In this document: one piece after another, positions 9,052 through 17,511 of the stretch
Numbering within the stretch: the stretch's first letter is position 1
Layout of the letters: every line of letters begins with the position of its first letter
NCBI GenBank assembly: GCA_023264975.1
Contig: JAHFUS010000004.1
Span: forward strand, 1-47,552
DNA: 47,552 nt
Source of the DNA: Actinomycetes bacterium
GTDB taxonomy: Bacteria; Actinomycetota; Acidimicrobiia; Acidimicrobiales; GCA-2861595
Direction: 5' to 3'
Program-made: the position numbers and the translations under genes
The notes under the pieces: generated by a model
Seen by the model: only the letters and a program-made list of their open reading frames with translations
The model's database searches: none
What the model was told of the DNA's origin: nothing

Positions 9052-11855
9052 TCAACGTCGCCGGGCACGGGCCGGCGGGCGCCGGCCGTCGAGCCGCTGG
9101 AGCGCCCGGATTGCGCGCGCGACCTTGTCGTCGTCGACCTCCGCCGCCTCCAACGCGTCGGCATCGACGTCTGCTGTGCGGCCGAACGGCGGTCGGTCGG
9201 GCTCCTTCTCCAAGCCGGTGTCCTTGCCTCTCGGCGCCGCCGGTCCCGGCCGGTCGGGCACCGGCGACCGAGGGGCCGAGGCTGCCGATCGACCACGGAC
9301 GGCCTGCTCCACCGGCATCTCGCCCAGCCGGTCCCGGGTGGCCAATGCCGTGTGGGCATTGGCCGGCCGGGCAATGACGGAGGCGAAGGCCTCCTCGGCG
9401 TCGGCCAGGCCGCGGGCGTCCATCACGAGGGCGAGGTTGCGGCCCCGGCCCCTCGTCATGCCCACGTAGATCCCGGCTCGTGTGCTCGACGGCTCTACGA
9501 CGCAGATGCCGTGGTCGGTCGTGTCGCCCTGGTTGCCGTAGCCGGTGACAGCCCAGCCCAGCCCAGCTCCAGGTGGCGGGCGGCGTAGGCGGCGGGCAGC
9601 CGGGCCCGTCCCCGCGTTGGATGGGAGACGACCAGCGAGCCGTCGTCTCCGACCGCCTCCACATCCCAGGTGTGGCGGTTGCGCACGGCGTTTCCCCGGT
9701 CGGTGACCGTGCGGTCGTTGCGCCTGGTGGCCACCCGGTCGCGAGCAAAGACTTGAGATCCGTCAGCAAGGACCACCGACGGCCCGGACCGCCGCGGGTT
9801 GCGCCGGCGCTGGATGGCCACGTTGATGTCCCGGGCCGTGCCAGCCGATGCGGTGGTGATGGCCACGGCCCGGCCGGCATCGGCCTGGACCTCGTGGATG
9901 CGGGCAACGCGGTCGGCCACCAAGGCGGGATGGACGGTGTCCAGGCGCCCGTGGGCGGCGTACGTAGCCGCCGCCGCCCGCTCCCCCCGACGAAGGGCCA
10001 GGCTGGCGGCCGCCTGCCAGTCGTCGTCGAAGCGCCGGACGGCGTCGAGGTGGTGGGCGCCCACCCGCTCGCACCACAGCTCGAACATCCCGCCCCGCCC
10101 CACGGCCGGTAGCTGGGCCGGATCGCCGACGCACACCAGCCGCCAGTGGTGGTGCTCGACGAGACCCACCAGGGCGTCGAGGTCGTCGGTACTCGCCATT
10201 CCGGCCTCGTCCAGGACGACCGAGGTGCCCGCCGGCACCGGCCGGACACCCGGACGTCGGTGGTCGACGAGAAGCTTGGCCAGCGTGGTGGTCGGCCAGC
10301 CCGTCTCGGCGGCGAGCACGTCGGCCGCCTTGCCCGACGGCGCCACGCCGACGGCGTGGCGGCCCTGGCCGGCCAGGAGCCGGGCCGCGGTGCCCAGGGT
10401 GGTGGTCTTGCCGGCGCCGGCCGGTCCGACCACCAGAACCAGACGCTCGTGACCGGCCACCGCCTCGGCCACCGCCGCCTGGGCCTCATCGTCCTCGGGC
10501 GCCGGGCCGGCCGGCAGCGTGGCGGCCGAATGGGCCCAGTCCAGCAGTCGGGTCTCCTGGTCGAGGATGGCGGAGGTGGTGAGATGGCGATCGGTGACGT
10601 GCTCGGTCACCGGGCGGCCGTCCCGGCGCCGGGGCACGTCGGCCTGCACATCGGGCTGTAGCTCGATGCAACGCTCGGCTGCGAGAGCGGTCAGCTCGTC
10701 GACCAGCTCCACCAGCTCCTCGGCGGAGGCAGTGGCGCCGGCCGGCAGCAGCGTGGCGATCTCCCCGCTCAAGTCGCCATGCAGCCAGGTGGAGGACGCT
10801 GCCGTCACCCGTGCTATGGCCTCGGCCACCACCGCCTCCCGGTTGACCACGGCCATCCCCGGCAACTCCGGTGCGGTTGTGGACACGGCGATGCCCACCA
10901 CGCCGGCCGCTGCCGCCTGGCGCCGCCAGTCCGCCCGGAGGGCCTCGGCATCGCCGACGGGCAGCTTGGCCGGCCGGCTTTCCAGCGCCGCCCACCGCTC
11001 CAGGCGGTAGAGCGTGCGGGCGTCGGGCTCGACGCCGTCGTGGGCCTCGACCCACCCGGCCACCAACTCCCCGAGCTTCTCCTTCACCTGGGCGGCACGG
11101 GCCGAGAAGACCTTCAGCAGTTCGGCGGGCACGCCGTCGATGTCGGCGCGGCCGTTTGTCACGGCGCCCCAGTCCACGCCCAGGCGAGCGGTGAGCTCGA
11201 CGCGCAGGGCCGAGGCGTAGATCCAGCCGATGAAGCGTTGTTGGTGCTTCAAGAAACCGGCGTCGAGGGAGAGCCATTTGCCGGTCGGGTCCTGGACCTT
11301 GGCCACCACGATGGCGTGGGTGTGCAGCTGGGGATCGGCACTGCGGTTGGTGTGTTGGCGGAACACCGCCACCGCCACGCCCTTCGTGTCGACCTGGTGG
11401 ACGCCGTCCCGGCCCCGGCGGGTGACGGCCCCGTGGCGGGCAAACCACTCCAGGGCGGCGTCCACGGCGGTGTCGTGGGCGGCGGCCACCTCGGCGCGCA
11501 CGAACGGGTCGTGGGCCAGAGCCCACAGGACTGACACGGACTTCGATGCCGAGAAGCAGGCGTCGAAGGCCCGGGCCGAGTCGACCCCGTAGCCCCGGCC
11601 CAGGCGGGCGTCGGTGACCGGGTGGCGGGCCAGCAGCAGCGCCTCCAGTTCCTCGGGCGCCACCTCGTCACCGAGGCCGAGCGCTGCCTTGCCCGCGCCC
11701 CACCACCGCCCCGGCGGCTCGGCCGGGTCGAGGTAGTAGTCGACCGGGCCCCGGCTAGCGCCGTCCCGGTGCGCCTGGTCGGCGGCCAGGCCGGCGTAGT
11801 AGTCGACCATGGCCTTCACGCCGTGGGTGCGGGCCTTGATGGTCGTCACCCGCAT
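9052..11855 (-). pseudogene. traA: MobF/TraA conjugative relaxase-helicase, frameshifted by a 5-bp repeat
   Basis: The relaxase nicks and unwinds DNA at oriT during conjugation. From the ATG at 11855..11853 the protein starts MRVTTIKARTHG. The N-terminal relaxase domain has the metal-binding His triad (His168 in FRQHTNRS, His178/180 in QLHTHAIVV). A RecD/TraI-type helicase domain follows, with Walker A GPAGAGKTTT, Walker B VVLDEAGM and VGDPAQLPAVG. At about 9550-9565 the expected LELGWAVTGYGNQGDT is interrupted because the unit GGGCT is present three times instead of two, which shifts the frame to a stop at 9495. Past the shift, VTGYGNQGDTTDHG and YVGMTRGRGRNLALV continue in frame to 9052. 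Removing five bases gives exactly 932 codons. The last about 150 residues and a helicase motif are lost unless the repeat count varies. Confidence 0.85.
9546..9562. repeat. (AGCCC)3 short tandem repeat causing the relaxase frameshift
   Basis: Plus-strand AGCCC is repeated three times within the relaxase frame. Two copies would restore the conserved LGWAVTGYGNQG helicase motif, so this is a slippage site that switches the frame by five bases. Confidence 0.7.
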
Positions 11856-12202
11856 CACGGCCGGCATCCCGCCCGGCGCAATGCACCCGTCTGTTGAATT
11901 CGGAGTTTCTTGTCGATGAGGGACTACGCCTGCGGCAGCTCTGGATCTCGCGAGGAAATTCTGAACTGCGACTCTTCGACGGGCGATGGCAGTCGGTTTG
12001 GTCCAGTTCGCAGGTAGTCGACGCCGATGCTCGGTGCCGTCAATGTCGAGCTTCGTTTGCTCGACCACGTCCCTGTCCTGCCGTCACCGCCGTTCGGTAC
12101 CCACCGTGGTCAAGCTGCGCCGACTGCCGGCGGCAGCTCGCTGCCCCCTCAACCGCCGCTACTCACCCCACGGTTCTTGCGACGTCCGACGGTAACTTGA
12201 CC
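11856..12202. other. Gene-free stretch between divergent relaxase and lipoprotein
   Basis: About 350 bases with no convincing gene. The minus-strand frame that extends the relaxase to 12068 has no family resemblance and low-complexity Arg-rich content. The stretch presumably contains the promoters for the two divergent genes and perhaps the element's oriT, but no clear inverted repeat or promoter pair stood out. Confidence 0.4.
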
Positions 12203-13042
12203 ATGATGGATCCGGGGATCAAGCAGATCGGCATAGGGATCGCGTTGTCGGTGGTCCTCCTGGGGTGCTCCGGCGGCCAATCTCCGCAGCGTCCCGCTGA
12301 CAGTCCTGGAGCCGCCGAGGCGCGCTCGGAGATGTGCGCGGCCTTTACGCGCCTCGAGGCGCAGGCGAGGGATGTCCGGCGGCTCACTCCACCGATGTCG
12401 AAACGAGAAGTCGTCACCATTGTGAGCGGTCGTCGCGCTTCGATGGCCGCTGTCGTGGCCTCGACAACGCCAGGCCTTTCGAGGATCGTGCGAAGGTTCG
12501 CCGCCGAGGACAACGCCCGGGGAGAGTTGCTCCTGGGCGCATGGGGTGCCAACGGGACCGACCTGCTTGCGGAGGTGGACGCGAACGACTTCAACTCGCT
12601 CAGTGCGTGGATCGCCCGCGACGGCATCCGTCTCGCCGACGGGACGATGTCCGATCAAGAGCAGTACGTCCGTGACTCAAGCCAGATGTTCGATCGGCTC
12701 GCTCAGACGTGTCGGCCCCCACCCGCGGGGTGGCGACTCCTGGCCAACCGCAAGTCTCTGAAATGGCCAAGGTCGAAGGTTGTCTTCGTCTCGGCGCGCC
12801 GCACGTTGGTTCGCGGAATTCTTACCGCCGAGGGGACCGTCGTCTCACGCAAACCCATTCATCGCGGGGGCATCAGCTGTCAGCTGCAGCCTTCTCCCCC
12901 AATGGAAGCCAGCTGGCCTATCAGGACGGCCGCACGGTGTGGATTGCGTCGAGCGATGGGTCGGGTGCGCGGCCGATCACGCCTGCCGGGGAGTACTGGG
13001 TATGCCCTGCTTGGTCGCCCGAATCAACGCAGCTTGTCGTAA
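12203..13042 (+). CDS. Putative lipoprotein, probably 3'-damaged
   Basis: An ATG at 12203 (or 12206) opens a protein with a lipoprotein signal peptide: charged start, hydrophobic IGIGIALSVVL and lipobox LLGC, with mature Cys at about residue 22. The next about 150 residues look like a soluble helical domain (MSKREVVTIVSGRRASMAAV, DLLAEVDANDFNSLSAW) ending near DRLAQTC at about 12710. From there to the stop at 13042 the frame reads Arg/Pro-rich nonsense while a TolB-like propeller is readable in another frame. The true C-terminus is therefore probably near 12720, or the gene once continued into the propeller. Function unknown. Confidence 0.5.
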   Translation: MMDPGIKQIGIGIALSVVLLGCSGGQSPQRPADSPGAAEARSEMCAAFTRLEAQARDVRRLTPPMSKREVVTIVSGRRASMAAVVASTTPGLSRIVRRFAAEDNARGELLLGAWGANGTDLLAEVDANDFNSLSAWIARDGIRLADGTMSDQEQYVRDSSQMFDRLAQTCRPPPAGWRLLANRKSLKWPRSKVVFVSARRTLVRGILTAEGTVVSRKPIHRGGISCQLQPSPPMEASWPIRTAARCGLRRAMGRVRGRSRLPGSTGYALLGRPNQRSLS

Positions 13043-13416
13043 GCAGACGTCTCCGGCCCGGCGCTCGGGTCGACATCGGCAGTGGTGCGATCACAAATCT
13101 CACCAGAGAAGTGCCGTTTCGGACGTCGTCGTGCGGCGAGTACCTGAACAAAGCGCACGCTCCTTGTTCTTCAACGCGATCCGACCACCCAGGACGTTCA
13201 GGTGTATCTGATGAGTACGGACGGCGGCGATATGCGACCATTCGCCGCTGTTGAGGGATGCAGTGTGGGGCTGGCGAGAGCCAGTCCAGACGGAACCGAA
13301 GTGCTCCTCAATGCTGGTTGCATAGTCAGCATGGAACGGCCGGCTCCGTTCCGCATCTGCGTGGATCATCCGCCACGCTGAGCGAGGCAGAGCCAACATA
13401 CGGAAAGGAGCCAGCC

Positions 13417-14511
13417 GTGCCAATTCTCCACCCCGACACGATCCATCTGGGTCTCGATGTCCACAAGGACTCGATCTCGGCGGGGATCTTGAACCCCGGC
13501 CATGAGACCCCCGATGTCGAGAAGATCTTCCACGACGAGGAGTCGGTCCGCCGCCTGATTGGGCGCTTCCCCGATCCCCGCCGGGTGCGGGCGTGCTACG
13601 AGGCGGGCCCCACCGGCTACGACCTGGCCCGCCTGCTGGTGTCGATGGGGGTGCGCTGCGAGGTGATCGCCCCGTCGATGATCCCCAAGGCGCCGGGCGA
13701 CAGGGTCAAGACGGACACCCGGGACTGCCGGCGCCTGGCTCGCCTGCACCGGGCCGGCGAGCTGGTGGCCATCCGCATCCCCACCCCGACCGAGGAGGCG
13801 GTGCGGGACCTGTGCCGGACCCGCGCCGACATGGTCGAGGATCTGACCCGGGCCCGCAACCGGCTCACGAAGTTCTTGCTCCGCCACTCCCGGGTGTGGA
13901 GGGGCGGGTCGAACTGGACGGTCAAGCACGAGGCGTGGCTGGCGGCGCAGAGCTTCTCCGAGCCGGCGCTGGCCACCACCTTCGGCCACTACCGGGCGGT
14001 GGTCCTGGCCCGTGACGCCGCGCTGGCTGCGGTCGAGGCCGATCTCGTCGCGTGGTTCGACAGGGCGCCCTTCGCCGAGGGGGTGCACCGCCTGGGCGCC
14101 TACCGGGGCGTCACCCGCATGGGTGCGCTGGCCTTGCAGGCCGAGGTGTGCGACTGGCGGCGCTTCGGGCGAGCGGCGGCGGTGATGGGCTTCGTCGGCC
14201 TGGTGCCGTCGGAGTACTCGAGCGGTGGCTCGACCCGCCGGGGCCACATCACCAAGGCCGGAAACACGCACCTGCGGGCGCAGCTGGTGGAGTCGGCCTG
14301 GGCCTACCAGCACCGCCCCAACGTCGGGTCCCAGATCGCCAAGCGCCACGATGGCCTCCCGCCCGAGGTGGTGGCCCGAGCGTGGGCCGCACAGCTGCGC
14401 CTGTGCGGGCGGTTCCGCCACCTCGCCGCCCGAAAGAACACCAAGAGCGTGGTGGCAGCCGCCGTGGCCCGTGAGCTCGCCGGGTTCTTGTGGGCGGAGA
14501 TGGTGGCCTGA
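13417..14511 (+). CDS. IS110-family transposase (DEDD recombinase)
   Basis: The 364-aa product starts at a GTG at 13417 preceded by GGAAAGGAG. The N-terminal RuvC-like DEDD domain shows Asp14 in HLGLDVHKDS, Glu in CYEAGPTGYDL and the Asp pair in VKTDTRD. A coiled-coil linker follows (DMVEDLTRARNRLTKFLLR). The C-terminal Tnp_20 domain has YRGVTRMGALAL, GFVGLVPSEYSSGGSTRRG (catalytic Ser region) and HITKAGNTHLRAQL. Length and domain order are normal, so the enzyme is probably active. Family members recombine DNA guided by a bridge RNA. Confidence 0.93.
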   Translation: MPILHPDTIHLGLDVHKDSISAGILNPGHETPDVEKIFHDEESVRRLIGRFPDPRRVRACYEAGPTGYDLARLLVSMGVRCEVIAPSMIPKAPGDRVKTDTRDCRRLARLHRAGELVAIRIPTPTEEAVRDLCRTRADMVEDLTRARNRLTKFLLRHSRVWRGGSNWTVKHEAWLAAQSFSEPALATTFGHYRAVVLARDAALAAVEADLVAWFDRAPFAEGVHRLGAYRGVTRMGALALQAEVCDWRRFGRAAAVMGFVGLVPSEYSSGGSTRRGHITKAGNTHLRAQLVESAWAYQHRPNVGSQIAKRHDGLPPEVVARAWAAQLRLCGRFRHLAARKNTKSVVAAAVARELAGFLWAEMVA

Positions 14512-14960
14512 GATGACCTTTCCTGTCGGGCGCCTGGGCCGGCTGGCCGGGTAACCGAGCGTTCCACGATGCGCCGGCGAACCGCCGTTGCAGGGCCGAT
14601 CCCCGTTGGATCTATGCCTCGGCCGAGCCGAGGCGAACCTAGTCAGGGGCACCTTCCTGCGGATAACCGACATGCGGTTCCGACCCGCGAACATCAGAGT
14701 GGCGGCCAGCCGAACCACCGTCCGCCGGCGCATCGTCGAACACTCGGAGCCAGATCACCACCCGCTCCTATCGATCGGGCGCCACAGCAAAGGCGCCCAC
14801 AAGAAGGCCTGGTGGCCTCCTTCATCCAGTGTGCTGGCGGCAACTGCCGGGCCCTCAAGGCTTCCCCTTCGGGCGGCCTGCGGCCGGCCTTGACCGCCCT
14901 CGTCTGCTTCAACGCGCCCTGAAACCCTGCGGAGGAAAGTCCGGTGGACCGCTTGACAAG
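14512..14960 (+). ncRNA. Candidate bridge-RNA region in the right end of the IS110 element
   Basis: A 450-base non-coding stretch within the element, downstream of the transposase. No frame here resembles a protein. Several short inverted repeats are visible, including AGGCC-TGGT-GGCCT near 14805 and the GC-rich GCGGCC/GGCCGC pairs near 14880. Position and length fit the structured bridge RNA of IS1111-like members, but I could not fold it or identify the target- and donor-binding loops. Confidence 0.35.
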
Positions 14961-15317
14961 CCGTTCCACATCAGATCCCTACCGGGCCGGATTGTGGATG
15001 GTTTCTGCCGATGGAGGACAGCCGACTCACGTCATTTCTGGTCATGTCGCAGCACCGGCTTGGCTGCCGGATGGGAAGCACGTCGTGCTCGGATACGTAG
15101 GACTCGGTCAGCCCACGGACCAGCCCACGCTCTGGGTCGCCACCAGCGACGGCGCAGCAGCTCGGCGACTGGTTGGTCCATCGGGGAATTGGAACAGCTG
15201 GCCAGCAGCGGCACCGGGCGATCCTGCGTAGGCGCGGCAGAACGTCGGCGTGGTGCCGCGAGACGGGCTTGTCGGTTCCGCGCGGGGGCGTGTAGAGCCA
15301 ACCGGCACAGTTGACAG

Positions 15318-15347
15318 GCCCGGCGGCCGTCAACGGCCGCGCCGGGC
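15318..15347. terminator. GC-rich hairpin after the propeller pseudogene
   Basis: Arms GCCCGGCGGCCG and CGGCCGCGCCGGGC pair around a TCAA loop with a small bulge. It lies between the pseudogene stop and the tRNA gene. There is no T-tract, so terminator function is inferred. Confidence 0.4.
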
Positions 15348-15364
15348 TCGTCCATGACACATCC

Positions 15365-15385
15365 ATGACACAGCGCGCGTGTCAT
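15365..15385. promoter_or_regulatory. Perfect palindrome ATGACAC-N7-GTGTCAT
   Basis: Seven-base arms at 15365-15371 and 15379-15385. The left arm is also preceded by a direct copy (TCCATGACACA twice, 15351-15372). It could be an operator or a recombinase binding site near the tRNA; no cognate regulator is identified. Confidence 0.3.
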
Positions 15386-15432
15386 ATGGCGGTAAATCGG
15401 GGGGTCTGGCGGACAACGCCGGACCACCAGAA

Positions 15433-15454
15433 CCCCCCCCCCCCCCCCCCCCCC
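15433..15454. repeat. 22-base poly-C homopolymer
   Basis: An uninterrupted run of 22 C between the pseudogene region and the tRNA gene. Nothing similar occurs elsewhere in the window. It may be a real slippage-prone tract or a sequencing/assembly artefact at a contig junction. Confidence 0.95.
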
Positions 15455-15485
15455 AGAAATGGGCCTTGACCTGCAGTTTTACCGG

Positions 15486-15560
15486 CGCCCCCGGCAGGAC
15501 TCGAACCTGCGACCCGCTGCTTAGAAGGCAGCCGCTCTACTCCGACTGAGCTACAGGGGC
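15486..15560 (-). tRNA. tRNA-Arg (anticodon TCT)
   Basis: A complete cloverleaf reads leftward from 15560. It has acceptor GCCCCTG paired with CGGGGGC, D arm GCTC...GAGC, anticodon stem GCTGC/GCAGC around CTTCTAA (anticodon TCT, reading AGA), T arm GCAGG-TTCGAGT-CCTGC and discriminator G. CCA is not encoded. Its 3' end faces the decayed mobile region, and 3' ends of tRNA genes are common integration sites. A second copy of the 3' end was not found in the window. Confidence 0.95.
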
Positions 15561-15916
15561 AAAAAAGGCCTGTGACCAGCGGTTGTGCGCCGGGCCCTCT
15601 GACGACGCTCGCACAAGTGCCCTAGAACCGATTTCCTAACCACAGCTGATGCCGAAAAAGTCACCCAAAAGGGAAACGGGGAGGAGGCGAGCATGGCAAG
15701 CGGCACTCCCGCCAGCGTAGGTGACCTGGCCGCTCTCGTCCCGTCCTTCGAGCGCTCGCTGCGCGCCGCCAACACGAGCCCAAGACATCGAAGGCTACGT
15801 CGATGAGCCCGCCGGCTCATCGCTTCCCGGCCCGTGAGCATCTGCCCACGAAACTGTCCGGTCGGGCGGCGAGCAAATAGAGGCGTCATCGAGGAGCCGG
15901 TCCTCGTCGGGACACG
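15561..15916. other. Spacer with an integrase remnant between tRNA-Arg and the CvfC-like gene
   Basis: Apart from the integrase remnant at 15693-15802, the stretch holds an A-rich segment (CCGAAAAAGTCACCCAAAAGGG) next to the tRNA and no other gene. The A-rich part just upstream of the tRNA (minus strand) may contain its promoter. Confidence 0.4.
15693..15804 (+). pseudogene. Truncated tyrosine integrase N-terminus
   Basis: A strong GGGAGGAGG site precedes an ATG at 15693 that encodes MASGTPASVGDLAALVPSFE and then RSLRAANTSPR. This is the usual SAM-like N-terminal start of XerD-type integrases (LxxxFERSLRAxNxSPRTIEGYVD). The sequence GAAGGCTACGTCGAT that should encode EGYVD follows in another frame, so a small deletion broke the frame, and nothing of the catalytic domain remains. 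It is a footprint of a second integrated element beside the tRNA gene. Confidence 0.6.
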
Positions 15917-17065
15917 TCACGGTGGCGTCCGGAGTGCGGCCTGAGCCTCCAGGCGGACACGGAAGTCCGGGTCCTCGGCCGCCGCCGCGATGGCCGGTCG
16001 GCTGGCCGCCGCCCCCAGCTCCGCCAGACCTCGCAATGCCTTCCAGCGCACCCAGGGATCGCCGTCGCCGAGGGACTGCTCCAGCAACGGGCGCAGGTCC
16101 GCCCTCCCGGCGTCCACCACTGCGTCCACGGCGGCCCGCCGCACCGAACGGCTGGAGTCCGTCACAAGCGTCTCCCATACGCGACGAGCGGTCTCGGCCG
16201 GGCCGCCGCCCACCAGGCCGGCGGCCACCTGGCGCCGCCCGGCATCGTCGTCAGTGGAGGCGGCGACGATCAGGTCGAGATCGGCGGTTTCGCCCGCCCG
16301 CAGGCCGCCCATCTCACGCCACGCCCGGTCCAGGCGGGTCTCCCGCCGTTCGCCCGAGGGACTGGCCGCGCCGGCCGCTTGCACCGATGCACCGGTCACG
16401 CCGCTTGGCGGCCCGGGCGTCGGCCTCCGGTCCGGGCCGGCGTCCGCGAACTCGTCCGTGACGGCCGCCAGCACCGCCGCCAGCAGCGCCTCCCAGCGGT
16501 CGGCCCGGCGCAACGTGAGGGCGACGAAGTCGCGTGCAACCAGGGCGGTGGCAAGGTCGGGGAAACGGTCGAAGAGGCGGGCCACGCGCGGATCGTCGGC
16601 TGCTTCCTCGGCCGAACGGTAGGAGCGACTGTCGCCGTCGTGCAGGGTGCCGGTACGGAAGACGAGGCTGCGCGGGTTCGGCGTGGCCTCCGGCGTGATC
16701 GGGCCGTCGAAGGTGGCCTCCAGGCCCGCGCGACCAAGGCCGTCGGCCGCGGCCACTGCATCGTCCGTTCCCGTAGCCTCCACCCGGAGCCCGAACCGCG
16801 GCCCTTCCCAGCCGAAGGCCAGGACCAGGCCGTCGTCCAGCGTCTCGGTCCACCATCCCGTGCCCGGTCCGACTGCGTCGGCCAGCGCGTCGCGGTCGGC
16901 GGGACCCCAGTCCTGGGCCGAGAAGAACCGCTTGAGCAGCGCCTTCACCGGTCCCAGCGCCTCGAACGGCAGCTCGCCCAACGCGTCCCTGGTCAAGGCG
17001 GTGATGGCGGCGGCTGTCAGTCCACGCTCCACCACGAGCCGGCGCGGGCCGACCGGAGCGTCCAC
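15917..17065 (-). CDS. CvfC-like protein: Nfu_N domain plus HEAT repeats
   Basis: The 382-aa protein starts at a GTG at 17065, three bases from the cupin stop. The N-terminal part (RRLVVERGLTAAAITALTRD, then LKRFFSAQDWGPADRDALAD) matches the conserved-virulence-factor-C layout. It is followed by an Nfu/NifU N-terminal-like domain (ITPEATPNPRSLVFRTGTL) that in Nfu proteins supports Fe-S scaffold function. The C-terminal third has HEAT-type helical repeats (TDSSRSVRRAAVDAVVDA, GDPWVRWKALRGLAELG, DPDFRVRLEAQAALR). The CXXC motif of true Nfu scaffolds is not seen, so a scaffold role is doubtful; a protein-binding role is more likely. It is probably co-transcribed with the cupin. Confidence 0.7.
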   Translation of the reverse strand: MDAPVGPRRLVVERGLTAAAITALTRDALGELPFEALGPVKALLKRFFSAQDWGPADRDALADAVGPGTGWWTETLDDGLVLAFGWEGPRFGLRVEATGTDDAVAAADGLGRAGLEATFDGPITPEATPNPRSLVFRTGTLHDGDSRSYRSAEEAADDPRVARLFDRFPDLATALVARDFVALTLRRADRWEALLAAVLAAVTDEFADAGPDRRPTPGPPSGVTGASVQAAGAASPSGERRETRLDRAWREMGGLRAGETADLDLIVAASTDDDAGRRQVAAGLVGGGPAETARRVWETLVTDSSRSVRRAAVDAVVDAGRADLRPLLEQSLGDGDPWVRWKALRGLAELGAAASRPAIAAAAEDPDFRVRLEAQAALRTPP

Positions 17066-17067
17066 GG

Positions 17068-17511
17068 TCAGCCCGCCGGCGCGGTGCCCGGCTCGAAGCC
17101 AGGGCCCGCCAGCTCGAAGCCGCTGAACTCGAAGGCGGGTGAGACCGTGCAGGTCACCAGCGTCCAGTCTCCGAGCGGGGACGCCGACTGCCACCACCCG
17201 CCTGGCACGCGACGCTGGGGCTCCTCGCCGCCGCCGAGGTCGGCGCCCAGGCGGGTGCCGGTGGGCGGGGTGGCGTCGTCCGGCGAGGTCCGGAGCAGGA
17301 GGGGAGCGCCGGCGTGGAAGAGCCATAGCTCGTCGGCATCCACCCGGTGCCAGTGCGACCGCTCGCCGGCCCGCAGCAGGAAGTAGATCGCCGTGCCGGC
17401 CCCCCGCCCGCCGCCGTCGGGCTCGTGGCGCCACGTCTCGCGGAAGTGGCCGCCCTCGGGGTGGGGCTCGAGTCCCAGCCGTCCGATCACGTCGTCCGCG
17501 CCCACTCCCAT
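17068..17511 (-). CDS. Cupin protein of the DUF985 family
   Basis: The 147-aa protein has the DUF985 signature at its start: DVIGRLGLEPHPEGGHFRET, then TAIYFLLRAGERSHWHRVD, DELWLFHAGAPL and a late GWWQSASPLGDWTLVTCTVS. These are conserved positions of the single-domain cupin, with SHWHRVD supplying metal or ligand-contact residues. Family members are often called RmlC-like cupins; the substrate is not known. The stop is followed after two bases by the GTG of the CvfC-like gene. Confidence 0.85.
   Translation of the reverse strand: MGVGADDVIGRLGLEPHPEGGHFRETWRHEPDGGGRGAGTAIYFLLRAGERSHWHRVDADELWLFHAGAPLLLRTSPDDATPPTGTRLGADLGGGEEPQRRVPGGWWQSASPLGDWTLVTCTVSPAFEFSGFELAGPGFEPGTAPAG

Larger units (their letters stand above)
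13346..14960 (+). mobile_element. IS110-family insertion sequence (about 1.6 kb)
   Basis: The limits are inferred from an imperfect 12-base direct repeat, CCGTTCCGCATC at 13346-13357 and CCGTTCCACATC at 14961-14972, that brackets the transposase and splits the propeller gene. The left end before the transposase is short (about 70 bases), and the right non-coding end is about 450 bases long. A long 3' non-coding end is the arrangement seen in the IS1111 branch of this family, where the bridge RNA is encoded downstream of the transposase. Exact ends are uncertain. Confidence 0.6.
12800..15231 (+). pseudogene. TolB/PD40-like beta-propeller gene broken by frameshifts and IS110
   Basis: Fragments of a TolB-like propeller are readable in order but in different frames. 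These are RRLTQTHSSRGHQLSAAAF, SPNGSQLAYQDGRTVWIAS and GSGARPITPAGEYWVCPAWS (12820-13060); then, after a frame change near 13150, QVYLMSTDGGDMRPFAAVEG and ASPDGTEVLLNAGC (13190-13330). After the insertion element come YRAGLWMVSADGGQPTHV, PAWLPDGKHVVLGYVG and PTLWVATSDGAAARRLVG, ending at 15231. The repeating W/YxxSxDG and PDG(K/S) motifs are characteristic of PD40 blades of secreted or periplasmic proteins. At least two frameshifts precede the insertion, so the gene was probably already decaying. It may once have been joined to the lipoprotein at 12203. Confidence 0.7.

Noticed and set aside
11856-12068. N-terminal extension of the relaxase to 12068
   Set aside because: The extra 71 residues have no relaxase features; MobF homology begins at MRVTTIKARTHG.
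13366-14733. Long minus-strand frame (455 codons) over the IS110 transposase
   Set aside because: It is antisense to a clear transposase and is Arg/Gly/Ala-rich with no family resemblance; high GC keeps antisense frames open.
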